Positions 8,927 to 18,068 of a stretch of 30,719 nucleotides of DNA are shown here, in pieces. Each line of letters opens with the position of its first letter. Positions within the stretch are counted from its first letter, which is position 1. Source of the stretch: CAYVSF01 sp046482855 (GTDB lineage: Bacteria; Bacteroidota; Bacteroidia; Bacteroidales; UBA12077); the NCBI GenBank assembly GCA_046482855.1, contig JAWOEH010000126.1, positions 1 to 30,719 of the forward strand, read 5' to 3'. Position numbers and translations under genes: made by a program. The notes under the pieces were generated by a model, which saw nothing but the letters and a program-made list of their open reading frames with translations, made no database searches and was not told the origin of the DNA.

Positions 8927-8934
8927 TATCTTTG
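8927..8934 (+). promoter_or_regulatory. -7 promoter box (TATCTTTG) of the phosphohexomutase gene
   Basis: Exact TAnnTTTG, 36 nt upstream of the ATG at 8971. It lies inside the upstream extension of the frame, which supports the later start. No convincing -33 element seen. About 85 bases separate it from the divergent -7 box at 8834-8841. Confidence 0.6.
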
Positions 8935-8970
8935 TTATGCTTTTATTTTCGAACAAAAAATCTTTTCTAT

Positions 8971-10356
8971 ATGACATTAATTAAATCAATATCCGGGATC
9001 CGCGGAACTATCGGTGGTGTACCTCGCGAAAATTTAACTCCCGATGATGTAGTGAAGTTTGTAAGTGCTTATGGACGATGGCTGAAAGAGGATGTGCAGA
9101 AAGATCGGTTGACGGTAATTGTTGGACGCGATGCACGTCCATCAGGCGAAATGGTTGAACGATTGGTGCTTGGTACTTTGGCCGGCATGGGCATTGATGC
9201 TGTTACCATAGGCCTGGCCACAACACCTACCACCGAGATGGAGGTTATCAGGCAAGAAGCCGATGGGGGCATTATTCTTACCGCCAGTCATAATCCGAAA
9301 CAATGGAATGCCTTGAAACTACTAAACAACCGGGGCGAGTTTATCTCGGCTGCCGATGGGGCCAAATTGTTAGCTTATGTTGAGGAGGGCAGTTTTACCT
9401 ATGCTCAGGTGGATGAATTAGGAAGCCTGAAAACTGAAACCGAAGCCTTGGATTATCATATAAAAGCTATAAAAGCGTTATCATTGGTGGATGTGGAAGC
9501 CATTGCAAAGGCCAGGTTTAAAGTGGTTGTTGACGGAGTGAATTCCGTGGGGGGTGTGGCTATTCCCGCCTTATTACGTTCGTTAGGAGTGACGCAAGTA
9601 CATGAGCTGAATTGCATTCCTGATGGCCAATTTGCTCATAATCCCGAACCCATACCCGAAAACCTGACAGGTATCTCAGCCGCAATGAAGACACAAAAAG
9701 CTGATGTAGGGATTGTGGTAGATCCGGATGTGGACAGACTGGCGCTTATCGACGAAAATGGTAATATGTTTGGCGAAGAGTACACATTGGTTGCCGTGGC
9801 TGATTATGTGTTAAAGCATACTCCCGGCAATACGGTATCGAATTTATCTAGTTCACTGGCTCTGCGTGATATTACCCAAAAACATAACCAGCAATATACA
9901 GCTGCAGCTGTGGGTGAGGTAAACGTGGTAGAAAAGATGAAAGATACCAATGCCATAATTGGTGGCGAAGGAAATGGAGGTATAATCTACCCAGCCTTAC
10001 ACGCCGGTCGGGATGCGCTGGTGGGAGTCGCTTTGTTTCTGACATATCTTGCTAAAGAGAAGATTTCTGTATCGGCCTTACGAAAACGTTATCCGCATTA
10101 CGAAATTATAAAAAAGAAAATGCCGCTCTCGGCAAATGTGGATGTCGACAGGGTGTTAGCTAATGTGGCGAAGGCCTATGAGCAGTATGAAGTAAATACT
10201 ATTGATGGGGTGAAGATTGTATTTGACAAGGAGTGGGTTCACCTGCGAAAATCAAATACGGAACCTATTATTCGTATTTATGCTGAGAGTAAAAGTCGCG
10301 AGGCAGCTGAAAAATTAGCTGACCAAATAATACAAAAAGTTAATGCACTAAAATAA
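8971..10356 (+). CDS. glmM: Phosphoglucosamine mutase / alpha-D-phosphohexomutase
   Basis: Interconverts glucosamine-6-phosphate and glucosamine-1-phosphate on the route to UDP-GlcNAc, hence peptidoglycan and LPS. From the ATG at 8971 it has 461 residues. All four active-site loops are present: the phosphoserine loop TASHNP at 104-109 (S106), the Mg-binding loop DPDVDR at 251-256, the sugar-binding loop GEGNGG at 332-337, and the phosphate-binding loop RKSNTEPIIR at 426-435. The sugar loop reads GEGNGG instead of the GEQSG of classical GlmM; to my knowledge this variant is common in Bacteroidetes proteins given this name, so phosphomannomutase or phosphoglucomutase activity remains possible. 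The frame opens at 8899, but the promoter box at 8927-8934 and the family's usual N-terminus (LIKSISGIRG) favour 8971. Confidence 0.9.
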   Translation: MTLIKSISGIRGTIGGVPRENLTPDDVVKFVSAYGRWLKEDVQKDRLTVIVGRDARPSGEMVERLVLGTLAGMGIDAVTIGLATTPTTEMEVIRQEADGGIILTASHNPKQWNALKLLNNRGEFISAADGAKLLAYVEEGSFTYAQVDELGSLKTETEALDYHIKAIKALSLVDVEAIAKARFKVVVDGVNSVGGVAIPALLRSLGVTQVHELNCIPDGQFAHNPEPIPENLTGISAAMKTQKADVGIVVDPDVDRLALIDENGNMFGEEYTLVAVADYVLKHTPGNTVSNLSSSLALRDITQKHNQQYTAAAVGEVNVVEKMKDTNAIIGGEGNGGIIYPALHAGRDALVGVALFLTYLAKEKISVSALRKRYPHYEIIKKKMPLSANVDVDRVLANVAKAYEQYEVNTIDGVKIVFDKEWVHLRKSNTEPIIRIYAESKSREAAEKLADQIIQKVNALK

Positions 10357-10384
10357 TATCTTTCTGAACTAAACGTTTTAGTGC
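10345..10384 (+). repeat. Inverted repeat at the glmM / exporter junction
   Basis: GCACTAAAA at 10345-10353 and TTTTAGTGC at 10376-10384 form a perfect 9-bp stem around a 22-base loop. The left arm holds the last glmM codons and the stop codon follows directly. No T tract follows, so it is not a standard terminator. It could slow decay or partly separate expression of glmM from the exporter genes. Confidence 0.4.
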
Positions 10385-10414
10385 TGAATGTATCTAACCC
10401 TGAAAACCTGATTC

Positions 10415-11770
10415 ATGAAAAATAAATACATTAAATGGGGAGGGCTGGCCCTGCTGGTTCTCATTGGCTTGGTCTTTTTATTTGGTGGCAAGAATACCGA
10501 TGCCGTCGATATCAAGACAAAGGTGCTGCATGGCAATTTTGAGGTGCTGGTTACCACAACAGGCGAATTGCAAGCGAAAAGCAGTGTTGATATTACCGGA
10601 CCTGAAGAGCTGCGTAACAGTAGAACCATTCGGTTGCGCGAGATTAAGATTCAGAACCTGGTAGCCGAAGGCACGGTAGTAGATTCCGGAGATTTTGTTG
10701 CGGAACTTGACCGTTCTGAAGCATCAAATAGTCTGAAAGACCTGATGGATGAACTGGAGAAGGCCGAATCGCAACACTTGAAAACACAACTGGACACGAC
10801 TATGACACTTCGCGAGTTACGCGATCAGCTTGTCAATCTCAAGTTTACGCTTGAGGAGAAAGAGATTGTATTGGAGCAAAGTAGATTTGAGCCTCCGGCC
10901 ACTATTCGTCAGGCCGAGATTGAGCTGGATAAAGCCCAGCGAAACTACAACCAAACGGCTGAGAACTACGGCTTAAAAGTCAGGCAGTCGGTTGCCGATA
11001 TGCGTGAGGCGGAAATTAACCTGGAAAAAGCGCGCAGAAAAGTGGAGGAACTGAAAAACATCATCAGTAAGTTTACCATATTTGCGCCGCAGTCAGGAAT
11101 GGTTATCTATAAGAAGGAGTGGGGAGGCGAAAAGCGAAAGGTTGGCTCTTCCATTAACCCTTGGGATATGAGCGTTGCAACGCTTCCTGATTTGGCAAGT
11201 ATGATTTCCAAAACCTATGTGAACGAGGTGGATATAAGTAAGGTGAAAGAGGGGCAGGATGTACGCATAGGGGTAGATGCATTTCCCGAACGAGGGTATA
11301 CCGGTGAAGTAACCAGTGTGGCCAATGTGGGCGAACAACTGCCCAATACCGACGCTAAAGTGTTTGAAGTGCTTGTTCGTTTGGAACAAAGTGATACTAT
11401 CTTGCGTCCTGCTATGACTACCAGTAACGAGATTATTACTCAGACTTTTGAAGATGTCAACTTTATTCCTCTGGAAAGTGTTCATGCAAACGATTCGCTA
11501 AGCTTTGTATACCTGCCTACAAAAAGCAAACAAATTGTTTTGCTCGGAGCAGCAAATGAAAACTACGTAATTGTTAAACAGGGACTTGATGAGGGAGACG
11601 AGATTTTGTTGTCGGTTCCTGCTGAGCCCGCGAGTTATAAATATACAGGCCTGGAGTTGCTGCCGCTTATCGAAGAACAGCGTGCTAACGAGGAAGCAGC
11701 AAAGAAGAAGTCATCAGGCGAGGATAATAATTGGGACACCATTAGAGCCCGTCGTCAGAAGAAATCCTAA
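10415..11770 (+). CDS. Membrane-fusion (HlyD/MacA-type) periplasmic adaptor of an ABC exporter
   Basis: A 451-residue adaptor that bridges an inner-membrane transporter and an outer-membrane channel. It has one N-terminal membrane anchor (about 9-24, GGLALLVLIGLVFLFGG), then a barrel/lipoyl half, a long helical hairpin at about 105-220 (LKDLMDELEKAESQ ... INLEKARRKVEELKNIISKF), the returning lipoyl half (FTIFAPQSGMVIYKKEWGG) and a beta-barrel (DVRIGVDAFPERGYTGEVTSV). The C-terminus is a charged tail (EEQRANEEAAKKKSSG ... RARRQKKS). The next two genes, a MacB-type permease and a TolC-type channel, point to ABC export of the MacAB-TolC kind, not RND. No lipobox is present. The start at 10415 leaves a 58-nt gap after glmM. 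Confidence 0.87.
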   Translation: MKNKYIKWGGLALLVLIGLVFLFGGKNTDAVDIKTKVLHGNFEVLVTTTGELQAKSSVDITGPEELRNSRTIRLREIKIQNLVAEGTVVDSGDFVAELDRSEASNSLKDLMDELEKAESQHLKTQLDTTMTLRELRDQLVNLKFTLEEKEIVLEQSRFEPPATIRQAEIELDKAQRNYNQTAENYGLKVRQSVADMREAEINLEKARRKVEELKNIISKFTIFAPQSGMVIYKKEWGGEKRKVGSSINPWDMSVATLPDLASMISKTYVNEVDISKVKEGQDVRIGVDAFPERGYTGEVTSVANVGEQLPNTDAKVFEVLVRLEQSDTILRPAMTTSNEIITQTFEDVNFIPLESVHANDSLSFVYLPTKSKQIVLLGAANENYVIVKQGLDEGDEILLSVPAEPASYKYTGLELLPLIEEQRANEEAAKKKSSGEDNNWDTIRARRQKKS

Positions 11771-11800
11771 TCGCTCCGCAGGGAAACATAAAACTGTAGT

Positions 11801-13150
11801 ATGATACGAAGATATTTGCATGATATTGAGATAGCTGTGGAGTCGATTTTGAGCAATAAACTCAAATCGATCCTAACAGCCCTTGGAATCATTTTCGGAG
11901 TAGCTGCCGTAATTAGTATGCTGGCCATTGGTAATGGCGCACAGCAAGAGATTCTGGAGCAGATAGAGCTGGTTGGTGTAAATAATATAGTGATTACCCC
12001 TACCGAAGATTTTTCCCAAAATGAGAGTGGGGAAGGTCAAAATGGAGAAAGCCAAAAGAATAAGTTCTCTCCCGGGTTAACCATCCACGATGTGGAGGCT
12101 ATTCAACGGATAGTTCCTTCAGTCAAACGAATTTCACCCGAAATCCAAGTCAACTCCTTTGTTATACAGAACGGACGGCGTGTGCCGGCGAAGGTCATTG
12201 GGATCTATAACGATTATTTTGAGCTCTATAATCTGGGTCTGTCACAAGGCGGACTATTTAGCGGCGACCAACTGGAACGGGGATTGCCGGTTTGTGTTAT
12301 CGGAGCCAATATAGCTTCCAAGGTTTTTAATAAGGAAGATCCCCTTAATAAGTACATAAAGTTTGGCCACGTTTGGTTGAAAGTTGTGGGGGTGCTACAA
12401 AAAACAAATGTATCGGTCACGGCTGCCGAAAATGCAGGGGTGAACGTTGTTAACGACAATGTGTTTATTCCTGCCAAAACCATGTTAATGCGCTATGAGA
12501 ACCGTGCTTTGGTGAATACAAAAAATTCTTCCGGAGGCTCCCGGGGACGGTTTTTCTTTTCGTTTTCCAGCAACGAATCCTCGGGTGAGCGTGGCAATTA
12601 CCATCAATTGGATAAAATTGTGGTACAAGTAGAAGAAACCGGACAGCTGCAAAGGACTACCGAAATTCTCAGCCGTATGATGGAGCGACGTCATCTTTCT
12701 GTTAAAGATTACGAAATCACAGTGCCTGAGTTGTTGTTGAAGCAGCAACAGCGCACAAAGGATATTTTTAATATTGTTTTGGGTGCCATTGCCAGTATTT
12801 CCCTTGTGGTTGGCGGTATCGGCATCATGAATATTATGTTTGCTACTGTAATGGAGCGAATTAAAGAGATAGGGATTCGTTTGGCTTTAGGTGCCAAGAA
12901 GGCCGATATTATTGCACAATTTCTTTCCGAGGCCATTCTTATAAGTGTTACCGGAGGGCTTATTGGCGTTATTTTAGGGGTAGTGCTTTCTAAGCTTATT
13001 ACCCGTTTTGCCGATATTCTTACCATTGTTTCGCCCGTATCGGTACTTATTGCTTTTGGCGTAAGTGCGGCTGTGGGGGTGATCTTTGGCTTTTCTCCGG
13101 CAAAAAGAGCGGCTCAGAAAGATCCTATCGAATCGTTGCGATATGAATAA
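11801..13150 (+). CDS. MacB/FtsX-type ABC transporter permease
   Basis: A 449-residue permease of the type VII ABC (MacB/LolCE/FtsX) fold. One membrane helix lies at about 22-44 (LKSILTALGIIFGVAAVISMLAIG). A large periplasmic domain spans about 45-320 (MacB_PCD type, NNIVITPTEDF ... VKRISPEIQVNSFVIQNGRRVPAKVIGI). It contains a Gly/Ser/Phe-rich insert, SSGGSRGRFFFSFSSNESSG. Three more helices follow at the C-terminus: IVLGAIASISLVVGGIGIMNIMF, ILISVTGGLIGVILGVVLSKL and LIAFGVSAAVGVIFGF. The coupling-loop motif ERIKEIGIRLALGAKKADI and ending FSPAKRAAQKDPIESLRYE are characteristic. Unlike MacB of Proteobacteria it has no fused ATPase, and none is encoded next to it. The gap from the adaptor gene is 30 nt. 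Confidence 0.9.
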   Translation: MIRRYLHDIEIAVESILSNKLKSILTALGIIFGVAAVISMLAIGNGAQQEILEQIELVGVNNIVITPTEDFSQNESGEGQNGESQKNKFSPGLTIHDVEAIQRIVPSVKRISPEIQVNSFVIQNGRRVPAKVIGIYNDYFELYNLGLSQGGLFSGDQLERGLPVCVIGANIASKVFNKEDPLNKYIKFGHVWLKVVGVLQKTNVSVTAAENAGVNVVNDNVFIPAKTMLMRYENRALVNTKNSSGGSRGRFFFSFSSNESSGERGNYHQLDKIVVQVEETGQLQRTTEILSRMMERRHLSVKDYEITVPELLLKQQQRTKDIFNIVLGAIASISLVVGGIGIMNIMFATVMERIKEIGIRLALGAKKADIIAQFLSEAILISVTGGLIGVILGVVLSKLITRFADILTIVSPVSVLIAFGVSAAVGVIFGFSPAKRAAQKDPIESLRYE

Positions 13151-13225
13151 AGCTACTCTGGGGGAAGGGGAAACTTGAATTGGAATTGATAACTAACTAC
13201 TGACTGAAAAAACCGAACGAAAGAG

Positions 13226-14704
13226 ATGAAAAGAATTTTGTTTTGCCTTGTGGTGTGCTTACCCTTATTTGCTACCTCTACACAGGCACAGTATAAAGAA
13301 GTACTCACCCTTGAACAGGTGATTCAATTAGCCCGGGAGCAATCCCCGGCGGCTATTTTAGCCAAGCATCAGTTTCGTGCCCAATACTGGCAGTTTCGAA
13401 CTCACAAAGCAGGCCTGAGGCCTTCGGTGACCTTGAACCTGGATTTTCCCCAGTTTAACCGATCGCTTCAGAAATATAAGAATCCCGATGGCTCGTACAC
13501 GTATCTTGAGGACTTTGCCAATACTACAACGGCCTCGGTAAGCATGAATCAGAACATTGGCCTGACCGGAGGCCAGTTATTTGTTCGTTCCGATTTGCAA
13601 CGCCTTGATGAATTTGGAGACATTGATAATCATTCCTATATGTCAACTCCAATAAGTGTGGGGTATCGACAACCCATTTTGTTTTTTAATGAGTATAAAT
13701 GGGCTAAGAAGATCGAACCACTAAGGTATGAGCAGGCCGAGAAACAATATGTTGCTACGATGGAAGCGGTAGCCGCTAAGGCTGCTCAAGACTTTTTTAG
13801 TCTTGCATTGGCCCAACAGACACTGGCCGAGGCGAAGGTGAATTACAGCAATGCTGACACCCTTTATAAAATAGCACAAGGACGCTACGAGATTGGAACC
13901 ATTGCTGAAAATGAGCTGATGCAGATGGAATTGTCGTTTCTGAATGCCGGACGCAACCTAAACCAGGCACGGGTTGATCTGGAATATGGAAAGTTAAAGC
14001 TGCGATCCTTTCTTGGATTTAATGAGAAGGTCGATCTTCAGTTGATCATCTCCAAAGAGATTCCTGATGTTAATGTGGAGTATGAACAAGCTCTTGCATT
14101 GGCTGAAAGTAATAATCCCCAGGTAATGGGGTTTGATTTGTCGTTGGTTGAGTCGGAGAGAGAGGTGGCAGCGGCACGTGCTGAAAAAGGGTTGAAGGCC
14201 GACTTGTTTGCCAGTTTTGGTTTAACACAACGGGCGCAGGATTTTGATGAGGTGTATATCAATCCCCAGGATCAGCAAGGATTTCGTGTAGGTATTGAAA
14301 TGCCCTTGCTTGACTGGGGCCTTGGAAAAGGACGATACAAAATGGCACAAAGCGACTTAGAGGTGACACGTGCAACGGTGAAACGCGACCAGATAGACTT
14401 CCGCCAGAGTCTGTTTGTACAGGTAATGCAGTTTAACCTGCAGGATGACCAATTGGCTATTGCTGCCAAATCCGATACCATTGCTCAAAAACGATATGAT
14501 CTTACCAAACAACGTTTTTTGATTGGGAAAGTGGATGTGTTGGATTTGAATGTGGCCCTGGAAGAAAAGGATAGAGCTAAAAAAGAGTATGTTCGGCAGT
14601 TAAGCCAATATTGGTCCGATTACTTTGCACTTCGACAGCTTACCTTATATGATTTTCTGAAGAAGGAGGAGCTATCTGCCGATTTTGAACAGTTGGTGGA
14701 GTAA
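13226..14704 (+). CDS. TolC-family outer-membrane channel
   Basis: A 492-residue outer-membrane efflux protein. The signal peptide (MKRILFCLVVCLPLFATSTQA, cleavage before QYKEVL) is followed by LTLEQVIQLAREQSPAA, the typical start of the first helical repeat. Two helical-hairpin repeats cover about 28-215 and 235-475, for example LAEAKVNYSNADTLYKIAQGRYEIGTIAENELMQMEL in the first and DTIAQKRYDLTKQRFLIGKVDVLDLNVALEEKDRAKKEYVRQL in the second. Together with the adaptor and permease upstream it should form a trans-envelope exporter; the cargo cannot be inferred. The 75-nt gap to the permease contains nothing notable, and a terminator follows the stop. Confidence 0.9.
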   Translation: MKRILFCLVVCLPLFATSTQAQYKEVLTLEQVIQLAREQSPAAILAKHQFRAQYWQFRTHKAGLRPSVTLNLDFPQFNRSLQKYKNPDGSYTYLEDFANTTTASVSMNQNIGLTGGQLFVRSDLQRLDEFGDIDNHSYMSTPISVGYRQPILFFNEYKWAKKIEPLRYEQAEKQYVATMEAVAAKAAQDFFSLALAQQTLAEAKVNYSNADTLYKIAQGRYEIGTIAENELMQMELSFLNAGRNLNQARVDLEYGKLKLRSFLGFNEKVDLQLIISKEIPDVNVEYEQALALAESNNPQVMGFDLSLVESEREVAAARAEKGLKADLFASFGLTQRAQDFDEVYINPQDQQGFRVGIEMPLLDWGLGKGRYKMAQSDLEVTRATVKRDQIDFRQSLFVQVMQFNLQDDQLAIAAKSDTIAQKRYDLTKQRFLIGKVDVLDLNVALEEKDRAKKEYVRQLSQYWSDYFALRQLTLYDFLKKEELSADFEQLVE

Positions 14705-14727
14705 TTTTTTGGAAAGATAGGCTAGCG

Positions 14728-14764
14728 AAACTTCCGGCGATTTTTTGTCGGAAGTTTTTCTTTT
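14728..14764 (+). terminator. Rho-independent terminator after the exporter operon
   Basis: AAACTTCCG at 14728-14736 pairs with CGGAAGTTT at 14749-14757, followed by TTTCTTTT. It lies 24 nt past the tolC-like stop codon. Confidence 0.75.
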
Positions 14765-14821
14765 ACCAATCTTTGTTGCTAACTTCAGCCCTTTAAAACA
14801 ATCGTTTCTTGAAAAAAAAAT

Positions 14822-14829
14822 TATCTTTG
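14822..14829 (+). promoter_or_regulatory. -7 promoter box (TATCTTTG) of secDF
   Basis: Exact TAnnTTTG, 56 nt before the secDF ATG, just after the terminator of the preceding operon. No matching -33 TTTG at 19 nt. Confidence 0.6.
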
Positions 14830-14885
14830 CACGATAATTTGCGTGAAATGTAAATATTATAATAGAAATCTAAAATAAAGTACAA

Positions 14886-17800
14886 ATGCAGATTAAAGGA
14901 GCAATTCGATTTCTGGCCATTGCCATGACAATCATTGTCGTGTACTATTTATCATTTACTGTAATTTCCAGTAAAGTGCGTCAGGATGCCGAGCAATATG
15001 CTATTGAGCGTTCTGATGACCCAAATAATCCTGACCAGGAACTGATGAATCAGTACCTCGACTCCATGAAGAGTGAAGTGGTTATGGATATTGGGTTTAA
15101 AGAGTACACATTTCAGGAGACTCGGGAGCGGGAAATCAACCTGGGACTCGACCTGAAAGGTGGAATGAATGTAATTTTGGAAGTGTCCGTTGAGGACATT
15201 ATTAAGTCCATGGCCAATCATTCGCAGGATACTACTTTCCGAAAAGCTATAGAGCTTGCAAAGGAGTATAAGAAAGAAAGCCGTGAGGACTTTGTAACCC
15301 TCTTTGGAAGAGCTTTTGAAGAGGTTGACCCCAACGCACGACTCGCAGCTATTTTTCGTACCATTGAGTTGAAAGATAAAATTGCTATTGATGCTTCCAA
15401 TCAGGAAGTATTGAAAGTGATTCGTTCGGAAGCTAATGATGCTATTGATAACTCATTCAATATTATTCGCAGTCGTATCGACCGTTTTGGTGTAGTACAA
15501 CCTAATGTTCAGCCGTTGGAAACCGCTGGACGTATTTTGGTGGAACTTCCGGGGGTGAAAGATCAGGAGCGTGTACGTAAACTGCTACAAGGATCTGCTA
15601 ATCTGGAATTCTGGGAAACATATACCAATGAGGAGGTATATCCTATGTTGGTGAAGGCGAATGAAAGAATTAAGAGCATTGAGGATGCTCAACAGGAACT
15701 CTCCGAGGAGGAGGTTGAAGATGCCCCTGCTCAGGAAGAGGTTGTTGAGTCAGATGCTGATGCTGACCAGACAGAAGAGGAAGAGGGAGAGGAATCTTTA
15801 CTGGACCAATTGGAAAAGGAGCCTGCGGCTACCGACAGTACACAGATGACCAATGAGGAAATTGCGAAAAACTATCCTTTGTTTGCTGTATTACAGCCAA
15901 GCATTCATCCCCAGTCAGGACAATTGATGGGGGGCTCGGTTGTGGGAATGGCTCACTACAACGATACCGCAAAAGTACGCGATTACTTGTCAATGCCTCA
16001 AGTACAAAGCCTTTTCCCCCGCGACATAAAGTTCTTTTGGCATGTTAAGCCTTATAAATATGATGAGTCCGAAAGCTATTACGAACTACACGCTATAAAG
16101 GCAACTGGTCGCGACGGGCAGGCACCCTTAGATGGCGATGCCATTACCGACGCACGTTCAGAGTTTGGGCAAAACCAGGCCAATGCACAGGTTACCATGT
16201 CAATGGACGCAGAAGGTGCCAAAACATGGGCTCGATTAACCAAGAACAATATTGGGGGCTTTATTGCTATTGTGCTCGACGGTTATGTGTATTCCGCACC
16301 GCGTGTGAACTCTGAGATTCGAGGAGGAAATTCTCAGATTGAAGGTGACTTTAGTATTGCAGAGGCAAAGGACTTGGCTAACATTCTGAAGTCTGGTAAA
16401 ATGCCTGCTTCAGCTAACATCATTCAGGAAGAGATTGTGGGGCCTTCATTAGGACAAGAGGCGATTGATGCAGGTTTAACCTCTTTCTTTATCGCTTTTA
16501 TTGTTATTCTGCTGTACATGATTTTTTATTATAGCCGTAAAGCTGGTTTGGTTGCCGATATTGCCTTGATAATTAACATGTTCTTTATATTAGGTGTGTT
16601 GGCTTCTTTAGGTGCCGTATTGACCTTGCCTGGTATTGCCGGTATTATTCTGACAATTGGTATGTCGGTGGATGCCAACGTGCTGATATATGAACGAATC
16701 CGTGAAGAGCTTTCCGCCGGAAAAGGGATTAAACTTGCGGTAAAGGATGGCTACAAAAATGCTTATTCAGCTATTTTGGATGCGAACATCACTACTTTCC
16801 TTACAGCTCTTATTCTGTACACCTTTGGAACAGGACCTATTAAAGGATTTGCCACTACTTTGTTAATCGGTATTATTACTTCGCTGTTTACAGCTATCTT
16901 TATAACCCGTTTGATTTTTGAATGGTATCTGAAGCGCAATAAAACCATTACCTACGATACGAAACTTACTGCTAATGCCTTTAAAAATGCAGCAGTGAAG
17001 TTCCTTGAAAAACGTAAGATGTTTTACATCATTTCCGGAGCTGTTATCCTTATTGGTGTAGGTTCACTTGTTACCCGTGGATTGAATGAAGGAGTGGATT
17101 TTGCCGGCGGTCGTAATTACATTGTACGCTTTATGGATACCGATGAGGTAAATACTGTAGAGGTGGGTAATTTATTGGAAGAGCAGTTTGGTGATGCACC
17201 GGTAGTAAAGACTTTTGGTGATGCCAATCAGGTAAAGATTACCACGAAATATAAGATCGACGATGAAAATCCGGAAGTGGACAGAGAAATCGAACAACTG
17301 TTATACTCCGGGCTCAAGCCTATTATGGGTGATGATGTTTCCTTCGAGGAGTTCAATACTGAATACAAGAAGAGCTCACAGAAAGTTGGACCTACCATCG
17401 CCGATGATATTAAGGTACAAGCCATTTGGGCTATTTTGTTTTCGTTTATTGTAATCTTCTTATACATATTCATCCGTTTCCGTAACTGGCAGTATGGACT
17501 GGGTGCGCTTGCCGCGGTTGTGCACGATGTGCTCATTATTTTAGGTATCTTCTCACTGTTTTATACCATCGTTCCATTCTCTATGGAAATTGATCAGGCC
17601 TTTATTGCGGCCATTCTTACAGTGGTGGGATACTCTATTAACGATACCGTGGTTGTGTTTGACCGTATTCGTGAGTATACAACACTCTATCCAAAACGCG
17701 ATAGAAAAACCATTATCAACCTTGCCCTTAACAGTACCTTAAGTCGTACATTTAGTACATCACTTAGTACATTCGTTGTATTGCTTACTATCTTCATATT

Positions 17801-17942
17801 TGGAGGTGAAGTAATCCGAGGTTTTGTCTTTGCATTGTTAATTGGTGTTGTTGTGGGTACGTATTCATCGCTCTTTATTGCAAGTCCGGTGGTATATGAT
17901 ACCGTTCACAAGGATGCAGACAAGAAGAAAGGGAAAAAATAA
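14886..17942 (+). CDS. secDF: Fused protein-export subunit SecDF
   Basis: SecD and SecF in a single 1018-residue inner-membrane protein, the usual Bacteroidetes form. It uses the proton-motive force to pull exported proteins through SecYEG. The first membrane helix is at about 5-28. The SecD periplasmic part follows, with INLGLDLKGGMNVILEV at 84-100 and RIDRFGVVQPNVQ at about 197-209. SecD helices run from about residue 540 (SFFIAFIVILLYMIFYY), with the motif GMSVDANVLIYERIREEL. The SecF half starts near 700 (FLEKRKMFYIISGAVILIGV, GVDFAGGRNYIVRF) and carries VVGYSINDTVVVFDRIRE. An acidic low-complexity stretch lies at about 266-325 (ELSEEEVEDAPAQEEVVESD...). A strong terminator follows the stop, and the gene has its own promoter, so it is probably monocistronic. 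Confidence 0.97.
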   Translation: MQIKGAIRFLAIAMTIIVVYYLSFTVISSKVRQDAEQYAIERSDDPNNPDQELMNQYLDSMKSEVVMDIGFKEYTFQETREREINLGLDLKGGMNVILEVSVEDIIKSMANHSQDTTFRKAIELAKEYKKESREDFVTLFGRAFEEVDPNARLAAIFRTIELKDKIAIDASNQEVLKVIRSEANDAIDNSFNIIRSRIDRFGVVQPNVQPLETAGRILVELPGVKDQERVRKLLQGSANLEFWETYTNEEVYPMLVKANERIKSIEDAQQELSEEEVEDAPAQEEVVESDADADQTEEEEGEESLLDQLEKEPAATDSTQMTNEEIAKNYPLFAVLQPSIHPQSGQLMGGSVVGMAHYNDTAKVRDYLSMPQVQSLFPRDIKFFWHVKPYKYDESESYYELHAIKATGRDGQAPLDGDAITDARSEFGQNQANAQVTMSMDAEGAKTWARLTKNNIGGFIAIVLDGYVYSAPRVNSEIRGGNSQIEGDFSIAEAKDLANILKSGKMPASANIIQEEIVGPSLGQEAIDAGLTSFFIAFIVILLYMIFYYSRKAGLVADIALIINMFFILGVLASLGAVLTLPGIAGIILTIGMSVDANVLIYERIREELSAGKGIKLAVKDGYKNAYSAILDANITTFLTALILYTFGTGPIKGFATTLLIGIITSLFTAIFITRLIFEWYLKRNKTITYDTKLTANAFKNAAVKFLEKRKMFYIISGAVILIGVGSLVTRGLNEGVDFAGGRNYIVRFMDTDEVNTVEVGNLLEEQFGDAPVVKTFGDANQVKITTKYKIDDENPEVDREIEQLLYSGLKPIMGDDVSFEEFNTEYKKSSQKVGPTIADDIKVQAIWAILFSFIVIFLYIFIRFRNWQYGLGALAAVVHDVLIILGIFSLFYTIVPFSMEIDQAFIAAILTVVGYSINDTVVVFDRIREYTTLYPKRDRKTIINLALNSTLSRTFSTSLSTFVVLLTIFIFGGEVIRGFVFALLIGVVVGTYSSLFIASPVVYDTVHKDADKKKGKK

Positions 17943-17966
17943 GGATTGAATTCTCTATATAATATA

Positions 17967-17997
17967 CAGGCTGTCCGGATGGGCAGCCTGTTTTTTT
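17967..17997 (+). terminator. Rho-independent terminator of secDF
   Basis: CAGGCTGTCC at 17967-17976 pairs with GGGCAGCCTG at 17981-17990 (10 bp with one G-U pair, 4-base loop), followed by seven T. Confidence 0.88.
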
Positions 17998-18041
17998 GGA
18001 AAAAAATATAGAAGTGGTGAACAAATATCGATGCATTCCTA

Positions 18042-18049
18042 TATATTCG
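18042..18049 (+). promoter_or_regulatory. Possible -7 promoter box of the tatA operon
   Basis: TATATTCG, one mismatch to TAnnTTTG, 19 nt before the tatA ATG and after the secDF terminator. No clear -33 element. Confidence 0.35.
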
Positions 18050-18068
18050 TAACACCTTTTTAATTCAC

